A stretch of DNA of 64,000 nucleotides from Forficula auricularia (GCA_024734495.1 JALMQS010000085.1:974474-1038473); one strand, 5' to 3'. Shown: positions 11,439 through 22,681, counted from the first letter of the stretch. Notes: generated by a model from the letters alone, not told the origin. Program-made: numbers and translations.

Positions 11439-12438
11439 GGTGTCAAAATGATCAGATCATGCCGACATCAGATTCTATGTTCGTCGGAGACAATAATCGG
11501 TTATCGAATAGATACTGTTTTCCAGTGTCGTTCTGACACAATTTTCTGATGTCAATCTGATCCTGTTTTTAACCGACTTCAAAAAAGGAGGAGGTTCTCT
11601 ATTCGACTGAATTTTTTTTTGTGCCTATGTTACCTCATATCTCCGCCAATTGTGAACCGATTTTGATTTTTTTTTTGCATTGGGTTCAGCCTACCTTTCG
11701 ATTGGTCGCATTTTTTTTCATAGGAATTAGACCTTTTTTATTAGGTTTTTTTAGACCTAACTTCTTTGTTTATGAATCGATTTCGATGTTTCTTTTTTTA
11801 TCCGATAGGGGTGTCTTAGGTGATGGTGTCATATTAATTTGGTCAAGTTCTGATGATATGATCACTATTAATAACATCACTAAAAAGAGAAAATAAAAAT
11901 AATTTTTAAGAAAAAAATAAAACCGACTTCAAAAATTAAATGCAACAAATAAAATACACTAAAAGGTATAAAATAATTATTATCTTATTTAGTTACAACT
12001 AAACGACGAAATATTAACATGAAATTACTTTTTGAAGTTGGTGCCAAACATATACCTTTTATGAATCGCACTCGACGGATCTTACTTAGTACGTTTGGTG
12101 GGTATGCTCGCTTATAGGTATAGTTTGTTTGGTACCAACTTCAAAAGTAATTTCATGTTAATATTTCGTCGTTTAGTTGTAGCTAAATAAGATAATAATT
12201 ATTTTATACCTTTTAGTGTATTTTATTTGTTGCATTTGATTTTTTGAAGTCGGTTTTTAATTTTTTCTTAAAAATTATTTTTATCAAGTATCGTTTGGAC
12301 AACTAAATGATCAGATCATGCCGACATCATATTCTATGTTCTTCGGGGACAATAATCGGTTATCGAATAGACACTGTTTGTCAGAGTCGTTCTGACACAA
12401 TTTTCTGATGTCAAACTGATCCTGTTTTCAAGTATCGT
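11439..12438 (+). repeat. ~133-bp direct repeat flanking a foldback
   Basis: Two direct copies, 11439-11571 and 12305-12438, begin with AAATGATCAGATCATGCCG and end with CTGATCCTGTTTT; they differ at few positions. The material around copy 2 (AAGTATCGTTTGGACA before, AAGTATCGTTAGGACA after) suggests an original tandem array of roughly 140-bp units that was opened by the element at 11572-12257. Confidence 0.65.
11572..12257. mobile_element. AACCGACTTCAAAAA-ended foldback element
   Basis: The left end is AACCGACTTCAAAAAAGGAG and the right end reads TTTTTGAAGTCGGTTT. Between about 11894 and 12284 the sequence folds on itself with arms of about 160 bp, including the inverted pair TTAATATTTCGTCGTTTAGT. 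The AACCGACTTCAAAAAAGG start is a motif I recall as widespread in insect repeats (memory, not searched). No transposase is visible. Confidence 0.6.
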
Positions 12439-12439
12439 T

Positions 12440-13300
12440 AGGACACATTCTTATTATAAATAAATAATCAAAAAAAAATTTATTTAAATAAATTTTTTAT
12501 TAAATAAAAAAACTTACAAAATAAAATAAAATATTTTATTAAACAAAAAAACAATTATATATTATGTGAGAAAAATAGTTAGCAGCATTATTTTTTCCAT
12601 ACGCTCGTTCCGAAGCCCCGGCCAGCCACTTACTATCTTTTTGGTAAAAGTTCTTCAGTTGGTACGCCACGTAATTTCTCTAATGATTCTGAAAAATAAT
12701 AACATTATTTCAAATATAATTTTAATATTATTTCAATTTTTAATAATATTCTTATATTACCTGCTATATTTATAAATAATTTTCTTCCTCCGTTCCTCCT
12801 CGCAAATGCCCCGTTGTCCACTATTATAGGCAATTTGCACTTTGGAATGAATGTGCAAGTTATCAATTTTACATTTATAAATGTAACCTGAAAAAATAAT
12901 TATTGAATTCATAAAAAAAAACCTTTTAAAAAAGAATTTGCTCGTAATTTCTCGAAAACAAAAATAATAGAATAAACTTACAAGTTTCTCCTCTTCGATA
13001 ATGACGATCTATTTATTGAACTTGTGCTTTCACTGGACATAAAAAACTTTATTGTCTCGTTTCCGTTTGAAATTCCGTATCTTTTTTGAATAATGATAAG
13101 ACACTACACTATAACGAAATTTATATATCACTTACGAAAATTATTATTCGAGTCAGGTCTTCTCGTAATCCCTGACAACTATGCAACAGATTGAGCATCT
13201 CTGCTCATTAAGTGCCTACCCTAACAAATGCAGGCGTCCATTTATCTCATTAAAAATCTCTTAATAGAATAATCTCCCCCAATTTGTTTTTTATAAGATT
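12440..13300. other. AT-rich sequence, nothing recognised
   Basis: Strongly A/T-biased, with no repeat structure seen. The 12566-12775 frame is hydrophobic and Ile-rich, as expected of AT-rich DNA, and is not supported as a gene. Confidence 0.45.
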
Positions 13301-13597
13301 CTCTCAATACCTCAGTGACCTATGTAGAATTTAATTTTTATAAATTTTAGGGTTTATTTAGTCACAAAAATTAAACCAATAATGTAATTTCAGTCAATTT
13401 GCACTATTTATCTATTTCAAATATTTTACTAGAGAGTTTCTATTACCACTGATAAGTGGCCAGACTTTATTATTAAACTACGTCTGAATATACTTCTTAA
13501 CTTGAATAAATTAAATTTTCTAAATTTTAGGATTTATTTAGCCACACAAATTAAACAAATAGAGTAATTTCAGTTAATTAACACTATTTATTAGATT

Positions 13598-13642
13598 TAC
13601 TAGACCATTTCGGTCACCACTGGTGGACCATCTTCAGTAGTA
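13598..13642 (-). ncRNA. Hammerhead ribozyme-like motif, well paired
   Basis: Read on the minus strand: helix I UACUA (complement of 638-642 in the 13 kb block) pairs with UAGUA (complement of 598-602); the core CUGAAGA is complement of 13631-13637; one extra U; helix II GGUC/GACC with a 10-nt loop; GAAA; a minimal helix III; then GUC, where cleavage would follow the C opposite 13603. All core bases of a type I hammerhead are present except for the extra nucleotide after CUGAAGA. Confidence 0.65.
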
Positions 13643-13890
13643 TACTCATCATATTTTGTAAAATGTTCTATGTTTCTTTGAGGAAAATATGTTTTTATAA
13701 GATTCTTCCAAAACTTAAGTGACTCATATAGAATTTAATATTTTATAAATTTTAGTGTTTATTTAGTCGCACATATTAAACAAATAGAGTAATTTCAGTT
13801 AATTAACATTATTTATTAAATATATTTACTAAACGGTTTCCACCATCTCTTCCTCAATGAAACATTGAACATTTTATAATATATGATGAG

Positions 13891-13935
13891 TAGGTACTGA
13901 AGATGGTCTACTAGTGGTGACCGAAATCGCCTAGT
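13891..13935 (+). ncRNA. Hammerhead-like motif in the inverted unit
   Basis: CUGAAGA (13897-13903), one extra U, helix II GGUC...GACC (905-922), and GAAA at 13923. The cleavage-site triplet is changed to GCC and helix I is weak, so this copy is probably inactive. It is the inverted partner of the motif at 13598-13642. Confidence 0.5.
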
Positions 13936-14116
13936 AAATCTATGAAATAAATAGTGTTAATTAACTGAAATTAATCTATTTGTTTAAATTGTGGGGGTAA
14001 ATAAACCCTAAAATTTATCAAACTTAATTCATCTAAGTTAAGAAGTATATTCAGACGTAGTTTAATAATAAAGTCAAGCCACTAAAGGGCCACGAAAATG
14101 AATTAAGAGTAGATTA

Positions 14117-14268
14117 AATTCAAGGAAACAATAAAAGAGTGTGTCTTCTGCTGGAATTATAAATTGTAATAGACTGATGAAGAGGAAAAAGATCTCGAAA
14201 CTATAGTCTCGTTTTAAATAAAATTTATAATTCCAGCAGAAGACACATTCTTTTATTGTCTCCTTCAA
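14117..14268. mobile_element. Foldback with hammerhead tip, GTGTCTTCTGCTGG family
   Basis: The arms AACAATAAAAGAGTGTGTC / inverse and CTTCTGCTGGAATTATAAAT / inverse enclose a hammerhead-like loop. Relatives are at 55428-55687 (double loop) and 52756-52824 (loop deleted, arms fused into a palindrome). All three are bordered on the CCTTCAATATATAAAAATTC side by the same ~43-bp flank, so that flank is part of the element. Confidence 0.75.
14168..14212 (+). ncRNA. Hammerhead ribozyme-like motif
   Basis: CUGAUGA (14174-14180), one extra A, helix II GAG.../CUC, GAAAC (14197-14201), loop UAUA and GUC (14206-14208), giving the minimal C-G helix III closed by UAUA. Helix I is short (GA/UC) before mismatches, but the flanking arms pair over more than 40 bp just outside. 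Confidence 0.55.
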
Positions 14269-14409
14269 TATATAAAAATTCTGCTACCTCGGCACAAAAA
14301 CTTTCAATTTAGTAGATTAAATATTAAAATTATTGGATAAAAAATACTTGGTAGGTTTCACATTAAGATATAAAAAATAAAAACGAATTTATTTTTGGAG
14401 AATCTTTAA

Positions 14410-14452
14410 TCTCGATATATATATTTCGGGTGACTAACCCATCTTCAAGAGA
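14410..14452 (-). ncRNA. Hammerhead ribozyme-like motif, C3 changed
   Basis: On the minus strand: helix I UCUC pairs with GAGA (complement of 449-452 and 410-413 in this block); the core reads UUGAAGA, so the conserved first C is U; one extra U; helix II GGGU/ACCC; GAAA; an AU-palindromic helix III; then AUC. The arms are otherwise well formed. The C-to-U change in the core would be expected to impair cleavage. Confidence 0.5.
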
Positions 14453-14459
14453 AACAGAA

Positions 14460-15180
14460 AGTAACTTAATAAATATTAAATAAATAACATCCCGAATATA
14501 TATAATGTATGTAGTCGTAAAATTAGTAGAAGGTATACGCTATATGGACCGTAAAAATCAGAGGATATACGCTATAAACCGGGAAGGAGGTATTTAATAA
14601 ATGTCGAAACTGTAATTTAAAATAAAACCTAGAAACTACCACAGGGTATACGTCGTATACTCTCCACTACAGCCTTCTATATTATATATGTGTTAACGTT
14701 AACATTCCAAATAAAATTTATTATTGAATATTCGAACAAAATTCATCTGTTTCGATTCCCCAAAGAATCAGACAGATGGACTTTATAGCAAATATATATA
14801 TGTTTGTTTGCATCAAGCAGAGGCCAACCGTTTTGATTTCTTTTTATGAATTAATTTCTCTCCACACACACTTTCATCATGAAATTAGTATTTATTATTT
14901 GTTTGTATATTTACCAAACTCTTTTAATTATAAAGGTGGGCATTAAATAAATATTACAAAAACAATAGGCCATTGTGAGAGATGTTTGGAAAATATTCTG
15001 AATTAGTATGTTATAAAATATTAGAATGAATGACTAAACTGTGTTACAAATTCTCAGCCCTTGTGTTTATCAACTTTTCCATTCAGACAATGATAGATAA
15101 TATTTAAAATTATTCGAAAATAAACTTCCAAGGGTGAATTTAAAATAATCCCACCCCGTTTGAAATGAATTTCAATTTTA
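14460..15180. other. AT-rich DNA with a recurring CATCAAGCAGAGG segment
   Basis: Around 14800-14862 lies a ~55-bp segment (GTTTGCATCAAGCAGAGG, then a TGATTTCTTTTTATGAATTA-like stretch) that recurs at 39515-39560 (reverse), 42595-42645 (reverse) and 45515-45580. Nothing else is recognised. Confidence 0.5.
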
Positions 15181-15530
15181 TTGTAGCGTTCCGGCCAATT
15201 GATTTCGCATCAGCTCTGCCATTGGCAGACAATAACAGTAGTTGGGATAGCCACCCCTGACCCACGGAAGTCTCATCGGGGTGAAACAGAATCTCCTTGA
15301 CTTTTCAAAAAGTATTTAAACGCGTGAGGGGTAAGCTTTTAAGTCCTCAAACCATGGCGTCCATCCTGAACGGCGCAGACGTCCATCAGCTCCATCCGGC
15401 TTCCGACTTGCGACGCCTCACTTCGGCGCCAGAAAGACTCAGCCCCAAGTCACGCCTCTGCTCTGGCTTACAACTTCTGTATAAATTTACTCATAATAAG
15501 AAAATGAAAAAACATTAAAAATTCCAACAC
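15181..15530 (+). other. Less AT-rich patch with unassigned ORF
   Basis: The base composition here is clearly less AT-rich than in the neighbouring kilobases. A plus-strand frame (15297-15518, 73 codons) is Leu/Ser/Arg-rich; I do not recognise it. The patch is not repeated elsewhere in the window, so a host exon, a promoter-proximal region or a decayed element end are all possible. Confidence 0.3.
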
Positions 15531-15589
15531 CTATTTGGTCAGGCAGCGCAGTGACGTAGCTAGATATTGAGATCCCTAGATCAAGTAAA

Positions 15590-16560
15590 ATCCTTGCGCC
15601 TTCTTGTTTTTATTTATTTATTTAATTAAGATAGTTCTTTGGCGAAATCCATACAAAAAGTTTTAGCATCGTAACCACTCTATAAGTACATATGAACTGT
15701 ACTAAAATTTTAGGTTATGTTTTTTTGACGTGACTGTACTTCTACACTATTTTTTCATGTTATTTTATGAAAATAATGATTATCCACTAAAGTTTCCAAG
15801 TATTTTGTTTAAAATTTTTAATTATTTCATATTTTCGTACCTTTTTCTTTCATTCCTCCATATTACTCGTTTCAACGTTGCCGGATCGTTTTCGAGAGAT
15901 TTTTTTTTTTTTTTTTTTATGATATTGATGTGAGAAGGAGATACACCAGAAGGTGCATCCCCTAAAGGCCTGTATGAGATGGCCCCTCCATCGTGAAAAG
16001 AACCGAGTAGAAGGAAAGAAGCCGGGATCACGAGCCAAATCTCAGAAAGTTAGATACAATCTAATATCCAATTTACTAAGTTTTTAGGGGCTTCGAGCGG
16101 TGGTAAATTCTCCGTTCGATAAATTAGGTTAAATTTATCTCCCACTTAAGATAGTTCTTATATCCCCTCCACTAAAAATAATCGCCAAAATATGTTTTTT
16201 TTTTTTTTTTTTTTATCAAAACTATGATGTAAATAATTTCAGTTTTTTTTTAAGTTACTCCTAATATATTATTCTAACAAATATTAATTTTTCATCAAGA
16301 TGGTGAAAGTCCTTTAATGAAAAAAATAAAATAATGATCATTTTCCCACCGTTTCCCAATCTACCATATGTAAAAAATTCCATTTTTAATTGCAATTATT
16401 TCATGTTTGGTGTGGTAAATTGTCTTCAAATTTTAACATTGTGTTTATTATGCTTTTAATGAATCATATTCCAAGTTTCGAAGACTACTTGAACTTTTGC
16501 ATTTGTGAAAGAACTACCTTAATTACCGGGCAGTTACATCCTTTTTGAAAAAATAATATT
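15590..16560 (+). repeat. Repeat R, interrupted by a LINE 3' end
   Basis: The sequence from about 15600-15735 and from about 16100-16540 matches, inverted, the block at 56520-57030 (for example TTTTAGCATCGTAACCACTC and CACCGTTTCCCAATCTACCAT). In between, 15896-16080 holds a foreign LINE tail. There is no coding capacity and no clean termini. Confidence 0.6.
15896..16080 (-). mobile_element. 5'-truncated LINE 3' untranslated fragment
   Basis: On the minus strand it ends in a poly(A) (the T run at about 15900-15920). The preceding sequence, GGTGCATCCCC-like, parallels the 3' untranslated region of the LINE at 57337-58845 (TGCACCAAGAAGGTACAACC). It carries no coding part that I can recognise and interrupts repeat R. 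Confidence 0.55.
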
Positions 16561-16625
16561 ACAAATAACATTATAAAAAGTTGAATAAAAGATTTCACTG
16601 TCGATGGTAACAGAATTGTTTTTAT

Positions 16626-16935
16626 TTTAGGTTAAAAATAAAATAAAATGAGAGAGTCTTCTGTTTTTTAAATAAAATAATTTTTAATTATTTCTAGAGA
16701 CTATAGTTTCGAAGGCATTGCCTTCATCATCAGTCTATCACAAATATTTCAAATTAGTTACAAATTAAGATTTATACATAGAAAATTTTGAAAAATATAT
16801 AATGTCTTTTTCTTCATGTTTCTTCTTGGGAGATTAGAATATGCCTTCGAAACTATAGTCTCTAGAAATAATTAAAAATTATTTTATTTAAAAAACAGAA
16901 GACTCTCTCATTTTATTTTATTTTTAACCTAAAAT
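16626..16935. mobile_element. Foldback with hammerhead motif, AGAGAGTCTTCTG family
   Basis: Inverted arms of about 90 bp run from TTAGGTTAAAAATAAAATAA inwards to CTAGAGACTATAGTTTCGA on the left, mirrored on the right. The left arm ends in a complete hammerhead-like motif on the minus strand; the right arm has only the 3' half (GCCUUCGAAACUAUAGUCUC). The arm breakpoint therefore falls inside helix II. No ORF. Confidence 0.75.
16695..16737 (-). ncRNA. Hammerhead ribozyme-like motif, best candidate
   Basis: On the minus strand: helix I UAGA (complement of 16734-16737) pairs with UCUA (complement of 16695-16698); CUGAUGA (complement of 16727-16733); one extra U; helix II GAAGGC-AAU-GCCUUC, six perfect pairs; GAAA; C-G helix III with a UAUA loop; and GUC, with the predicted cleavage 3' of the C opposite 16699. 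Every nucleotide of the conserved hammerhead core is present. The only departure is the unpaired U between A9 and helix II. Confidence 0.75.
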
Positions 16936-16989
16936 TATAAAAAGTATTAAATTAAATTAGAGAACAAAGAAAAGATTTTTTATTATAGA

Positions 16990-17080
16990 CAAAAAGATTA
17001 GCCGGGGTTCGAACCCGGGATATTCTCATCTCCGGTGTGGTGCTTTTCATAAGAGCAGCTTGTGATCGATTGGGAAGGCG
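16990..17080 (-). repeat. Decayed tRNA-like unit
   Basis: The segment GCCGGGGTTCGAACCCGGGA is the T-arm of the tRNA-like repeat found at 23834-25328, and the TTTTCATAAGAGC part matches its middle. The 5' half is diverged. Confidence 0.5.
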
Positions 17081-17585
17081 TTTGAGCATAATGATAAAAA
17101 GTATCTCAGAAGAAATCTGGTGAAATTAGCTTTGAACATTTAAGTAGTTTAGAATCATCTATTTTTACAGGTATAAAATGTAAAAATTAAAATAAATAAA
17201 TACAATGCTTTTATAAAAACAATCTCAAAAATTTATTAAAAATATAAACGTATCTGGAGAAATTCTCTTTTTATCAATGAAAATAAAGAAAAAGTTGTTT
17301 TAAAAAAGAAATATAAAGCAATTAAACAAATTATTTGTTATTATTAGTATATTATTGACCTTTCCAATTCATAGGTATAAATAACTTTAAATGTATTTTT
17401 GCTTTTATCCTAAAACCGATATACTGGGTTGCTGAGATATACCTGTGACGGGTGTTGCAGTTTTGTAAGGAAATCGAATGTTTTCTACATTTGATTCAAT
17501 CGCGAATTAAATGTAGGAATTTTTGTCAAATATTGAGTGAAAATAATATTTGAACTTATATATTTCTAGCTTGAAATAATGATCT
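17081..17585. other. AT-rich sequence with a degenerate hammerhead-like trace
   Basis: Around 17225-17290 (minus) a TTGATAAAAAGAGAATTTCTC hairpin followed by a diverged GATACGTTT resembles the traces at 42700-42740 and 49365-49420. Otherwise nothing is recognised. Confidence 0.3.
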
Positions 17586-17774
17586 TAAATAAATTTTTAA
17601 AATTTTTCTAATTAATATAACAAAGGCTTAAGACTCTGCACACTTCAATAGCGTAATCCGCAGTAGTCTCGCGATAAATATATTTTTCAAATAAGCGCGG
17701 TCAAAAACAATTCTCATTGATATGGCAATTATTCTTTGTTATATTAATTAGAAAAATTATAAAAATTTATTTAA
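17586..17774. mobile_element. Small foldback (MITE-like)
   Basis: Inverted arms of about 42 bp, starting TTAAATAAATTTTTA and running into ATTAATATAACAAAG, surround a ~105-bp less AT-rich loop. No target duplication or superfamily can be assigned. Confidence 0.65.
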
Positions 17775-18475
17775 TTTTGTAAGGGTTTGAATTTGCTGAT
17801 GATTCGTTCTTAAGCGAAACAATATGTATAAATGTACATAATATGGACAGATAGGTACATATTTTTTTCTATGCTATGCAATAATATGGTTAACACGAAG
17901 AAATATTTCGGTCCCCTCATTTTCGTGTTAAGCGATTTTCATCGTCAACTTGAACTCTCTCATATTCAATTTGGGAAAAGTTATTTTAAATGAGTTTTTG
18001 AATTAATTCAATTAAATGGCCGCCCAGCGTGATCCGCTCGCCAAATGTAATGAATAATATTGTAAATCCCCATCTATATATGTATACTATGTAGTGAAAA
18101 TTTCATAGCGTAAAAAATGTTAAACAAATCAGTTTTATGTAAATATCTAGTTATTTATTGATGATAACAAAAAATTGTTCAAACAAAATGTATAGAGTAT
18201 AAAATTCTCTTAAAAAAAGATAATGTACGTTTTTTTAATTGGAGCAAGAGTTTAGGAAATAATAAGACTTAAATAGAATCTATCGATCTATTCTTTTTAT
18301 GAATGGCTTTGTTTTTACACGCTTTATTATTTTGATTCTATTCTTGGAAATTTTGATCAACAAAGTGTAGTATTTGCTTCTTTCTAGGTCACTATGCTAA
18401 TTGATGATTTAATGCCTTCTAATTCAATTCATTCATTTCTATCCATAGATAAATTTTAATAACACGAGCATAAAA
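17775..18475. other. AT-rich sequence, nothing recognised
   Basis: No gene, tandem array or inverted arms seen. Confidence 0.45.
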
Positions 18476-19310
18476 TTAAAACTAAAAAAATAAAAAAAAT
18501 TACTAAGTATAAATATGATCCGAAATAAGTTTTCTAATCAACCTTTATCACCTAAAGGGGGTGGCTATCCTTAATTTAAAATTTCACTAAGAAAATGATT
18601 TTTACTAGATTCTAGAAAAATCCAAATCACTAAGTATACCAAAAATATGACCCGAAATAAATTATCTAATCAACCCTTCATCTCTTAAAGGGGTGGCTAC
18701 CCTTAATTTAAAATTTTACTAAAAAAATCATTTCTGCCAGATTCTAAAGAAATTCCAAATCACTAAGTGTAAATATAACCTGAAATAAGTTTTTTAATCG
18801 ACCCTTCATCCCCTAAAGGGGGAAGATACCCTTAATTTAAAATTTCACTAAAAAAATAATTTCTCCCAGATTCTAGAGAAATTCCAAATCACTAAGTTTA
18901 AATATGGCCCGAAATAAGTTTTCTGATCAATCCTAAAGAGGGTGACTACCCTTAATTTAAAATATCGCTAAAAAAATCATTTCTGCTTTATTCTAGAACA
19001 ATTCCAAATCACTAAGTATAAATATGGCCTGAAATAAGTTTTTTGTTCAACTCTTCTTCCCCTAAACAGGCTGACTATCCTTAATTTAAATTTCGCTAAA
19101 AAAAATGATTTCTACTAGATTCTAGAGAAATTCCAAATCACTAAGTGTAAATATGGCATGAAATAAGTTTTTTGATCGACCCTTCATCCTCTAAAGGGGG
19201 TGACTACCTTTAATTTTAAATTTCACTAAAAAAATTATTTCTACTATATTCTAAACAAATTCCAAATCACTAAGTGTATATATGACCAGAAATAAGTTTT
19301 CTGATCGAAT
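18476..19310 (+). repeat. Tandem array, ~125-bp units, about seven copies
   Basis: Each unit contains AAATCACTAAGTATAAATAT, then AATAAGTTTTCTAATC, CCCTAAAGGGGGTG and CCTTAATTTAAAATTTCAC. Units begin near 18526, 18655, 18785, 18911, 19030, 19155 and 19290 (judged by the AATAAGTT block) and differ from each other by substitutions and small indels. No other copy of the unit is seen in the window. Confidence 0.8.
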
Positions 19311-19929
19311 ACACCCCTCAAAATTATTTCATATATATGTTATAATTGTTCATATTTTTATTCCAATTTATAATATTAAAATCTTAGTAAATATAAGTAA
19401 AAATATGTTATATTATAGAAATTAAATATAAATAAAAAATGTGTTCCTTACATAGGTTCTATTTGAAACCGCGCTCGCCTCAATTCTTCTTGCTCATTTC
19501 GAATGCTTATATTCTCTCTCTTGAATAATCTACAGTCTCCTCTGCTTATTGAACCAGGGCATATTTTTTCTTTGGGAAAGCAGAAAGAGCTTATCTTCTT
19601 CAATTTTGATCATTTTCAAAGCATCAGCATGTACGATATCAAAAAGATCATCCTACATGTCAAGAAAATACCGCTCGCGTTTTTCGGTAAGTTCAGTTCG
19701 GCGTTTTCAACTTTTTTGTAGGTATTTCCATTCTTTAATCAAATGTAGATACATATCGTCGCTGATCTTACAAAACCTGGTAAGCTTGATTGTTGGTCAA
19801 ATATGTATTATACGTTTATACCGACCAACTTTTCAAGGCGCGTCTGTCTATTGAAACCTTATTATTCTATTCCAATTTAATTTCGCCCTACGGACAAATA
19901 ATAAATATTGCATTGTATTTGTTTGTATT
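19311..19929. other. AT-rich sequence, nothing recognised
   Basis: Overlapping short frames (19503-19990) have no recognisable motif; composition is ordinary for the region. Confidence 0.4.
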
Positions 19930-20143
19930 TGTAATAGAAAACATCTTCCTCTTTCATTTTCAAATTACCATTTGTTTTTCGCTCAATTAGAACTCGAGTT
20001 ATAACTAAAACCATGTGTTTTGATCTATGTATTTATCCTTTATAATCAGGTAGTTTTAGTTTTTTAGTTATAACTCGAGTTCTAATTCACCTAAAAAACA
20101 AGCGGTAATTTAAAAATCAAAGATGAAGATGTTTTCTATTACG
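19930..20143. mobile_element. Foldback element around AACTCGAGTTATAACTA
   Basis: The left arm (AATAGAAAACATCTTCCTC onward) and the right arm (ending GATGAAGATGTTTTCTATT) pair over about 75 bp with mismatches. The best part is TTAGAACTCGAGTTATAACT and its inverse. The loop is about 60 bp. No coding capacity. Confidence 0.65.
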
Positions 20144-22098
20144 ACAACAAAATATTTTGATTTCAAATATTGCTGTTTAATATCTAATGGGACTCGAAAA
20201 TAAGGTCAAAACGACGGAACGTCGTAAAAATCGAGAAATCGAATAATAATCAGCGTATATGTTAAAACTCTACTGGAATCCATTGTTAGGTTTACGGAGA
20301 CCAATTTTTGTTGAGCAGAGTTATCTATGACAACCCGGATTTAGTAAATTACACACATTCAGGCAAGATTTCGCATAATTGGTATACATTTTTTATTACC
20401 TATTTTTTTCATTAGGACCATATGTTCCTTGTTCCCCTTCTAATTTTTTTTTTATTTCGTTATTTTAGCAATCAGAATTACAATATTTACAAATAAATTC
20501 TATTGTAATGTTAGTAATTTTACAGAGGAGAAAAGAAGTATTAGAAATAGTTACAGAAATCTCCCAATAGGGCTAACTGAGTATTTTGTATTAATAGAAA
20601 TTTAGGTTTCCTGGAGATCTTGTGGCCATTTTCTTTTTAGTCTTCTTGTTTCGGGATACAGGCGTAGAGAATTGACCGATTGATTTGGGTGAAGTGCCAG
20701 TTTTTGAAAGTGTTTTGATGGTTTTTTGTTGATGATTTCTGATACATATGTATTTGTTCCCAATGTCTTCTACAATGTCATTTTTTCGTTTTTCCTTGAA
20801 AAAATTCAAGATGACCGAAAATCATAAATCACTATTTTGATTTGTGTTTAAATATTTTAGCTAGATATTTCATTAAATGATTATTTTTTCAGCCGAACGG
20901 CAAAACTATATCAATTTATTTTCTTCTCAACTCAAAGTGTATTTATTCATTTATTTTTTCTTCAATTAAAAAAAAATAAATAAAACAACAAATCCATAGG
21001 AAATCGATATCTAAATAGAGTGGCATGTGTATTTGTTTAGTTTGGAATCTCGCGATGACCTCTCTCCCTATTCGTTTTCATTCTCGAATATCTTTTTTCG
21101 TTTCAAGTTAAACAGACTAATAGATAGATATAGATATACCATATAAAAGAGACTTTCTTTTTCACTCAACTCGTTTTTTTCTTATTTAGACTATTTTTCC
21201 TCCAAAAATGCTTGAAAGAGTATTTTCATTTATGATAAATGAACTAACCATTCTATTCTATCTACAAATACTTTTAAAAGCAAAGATAATCACATAATGA
21301 GTGGTAATTTGGGGAACAAATTTTAAGTAATTTCTCTTTCTTTCTATTTTATTTTCAAGGGAGTAAGTAATTTAATTTTATTTGTGGTGTAATTTTGTTA
21401 AATCTCTCAAAAGATTTCTCCTTTATGTTTACCTAATTTACATTTTTCAAAACACATTCCAATGTTGTTGAATTACTTAAGTATGTAAATATAATTATTT
21501 TAAGAAAATTTAAGGATTTCCCATCTGGGTGCACGGCAGTGCCCCAGCCAAGTTCGATTCAAGCGGGGATGTGTGCACTGCCAGACTACCCTTTACAGGA
21601 AACAACTCAGACCATTTTGACGCCTCTGTAACTTCGTAATGGAAACCTCTACATGGCTGAAATTTTTTTCCAGAATAATGGTCCATAAGCTTAACTAAAT
21701 TACAAAATTTCATATTTCTACTGTTTATACCATCCAAGTTACAAGAAGCCAAAGATGGGCTTTTTCGTCACTCACTAACTCACTCACTCATCAAAATTCT
21801 AGAGTACTTCCGCTAACCCTAGAATGCTGAAATTTGGCAGCCAGGTAGAGTTTGGGGTACAATTAATGGGAAAAATCCAAAAATTGAAACTTTTCCTTCT
21901 TCAAGGCCCGAAATGAAGGGGTGAAAGTTAAAGGCTTAATTAACATAAACTAAAAATTCAATGAACCTAGAATGCTGAAATTTGGCATACTGGTAAAGCT
22001 TGACACATTAATAAAGGACGAAATTGAAACTTTTCCTTCTTCAGGGCCCGAAATGAAGGGGTTAAATTTATAGGATAAATCCAACTTACAAAAAGAAG
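20144..22098. other. Mostly unassigned DNA
   Basis: A minus-strand frame at 20809-20591 (72 codons) is Lys/Ser/Thr-rich and could be the end of an exon, but I do not recognise it. At 21510-21640 there is a less AT-rich patch. From about 21810 and again from 21965 the same ~110-bp block occurs twice (CCTAGAATGCTGAAATTTGG, then GGCCCGAAATGAAGGGGT). Confidence 0.35.
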
Positions 22099-22681
22099 TG
22101 AAATCTTAACAAAAACACTTGTGTAAAAAAAGACCAAGTTGGATTAATAAAATCCGTTTCCCAAAAAAACTAGTGAGATCTAATGTGCTGCCAAGTTCAA
22201 TATCATCAATTTATTAAATGAGTCGAGAATATATTAGTAACTTCAATTAAAACGCATGTTTTTCATTTCACATGTCCCTCTATATTTTTTATTGATTTCA
22301 CATTTTTAGTTGAAATTATTTTCATAAAAGTTGGCTTTTACGCATTATTATGTATGTCACAAATTACTAGTTACCATATCATGAGATCTTAATAAGAGGG
22401 GAGTGGTGGAGGCCCTATATAACAATAATAATAATAATTTAATGCGTAAAAGCCAAGTTTTTGGAAAATAATTTCAGCTAAAAATGTGACAATATAGAGG
22501 GACATGTGAAATGAAAACATGCGTTTTACTTGAAGTTACTAATATATTCTCGACTCATTTAATAAATTGATGATGTTGAACTTGACAGCACATTAGATCT
22601 CACTACTTTTTTGGCAAACGTATTTTATTAATCGAACTTGGCCTTTTTTTACACAAGTGTTTTTGTTGAGATAAGATTTTA
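22099..22681. mobile_element. Foldback element, GCCAAGTT family, copy 1
   Basis: Arms of about 240 bp enclose a ~100-bp loop. Matching blocks include AACAAAAACACTTGTGT, GAGATCTAATGTGCTGCC, TATAGAGGGACATGTGAAAT and AATGCGTAAAAGCCAA and their inverses. The outer part is shared with the foldback at 27824-28270, while the inner arms differ. Confidence 0.75.

Larger units (their letters stand above)
13310..14075. repeat. Hammerhead-bearing repeat: three direct and one inverted unit
   Basis: Three direct copies of a ~140-170-bp block (about 13310-13450, 13500-13645 and 13720-13870) share TTTAGGGTTTATTTAGTC-like and AGTTAATTAACA-like sequence; a fourth copy (about 13890-14075) is inverted. Each block ends in the same place, in a hammerhead-like motif or its remnant. 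Outer arms with ACGTCTGAATATACTTCTTA and its inverse close the structure. Direct plus inverted short copies are reminiscent of Penelope-like element insertions and of retrozyme arrays, but there is no reverse transcriptase here. Confidence 0.65.

Noticed and set aside
15297..15518. A candidate host exon in a less AT-rich patch.
   Set aside because: No recognised protein family, no convincing splice-site pair and no second exon; left as unassigned DNA.
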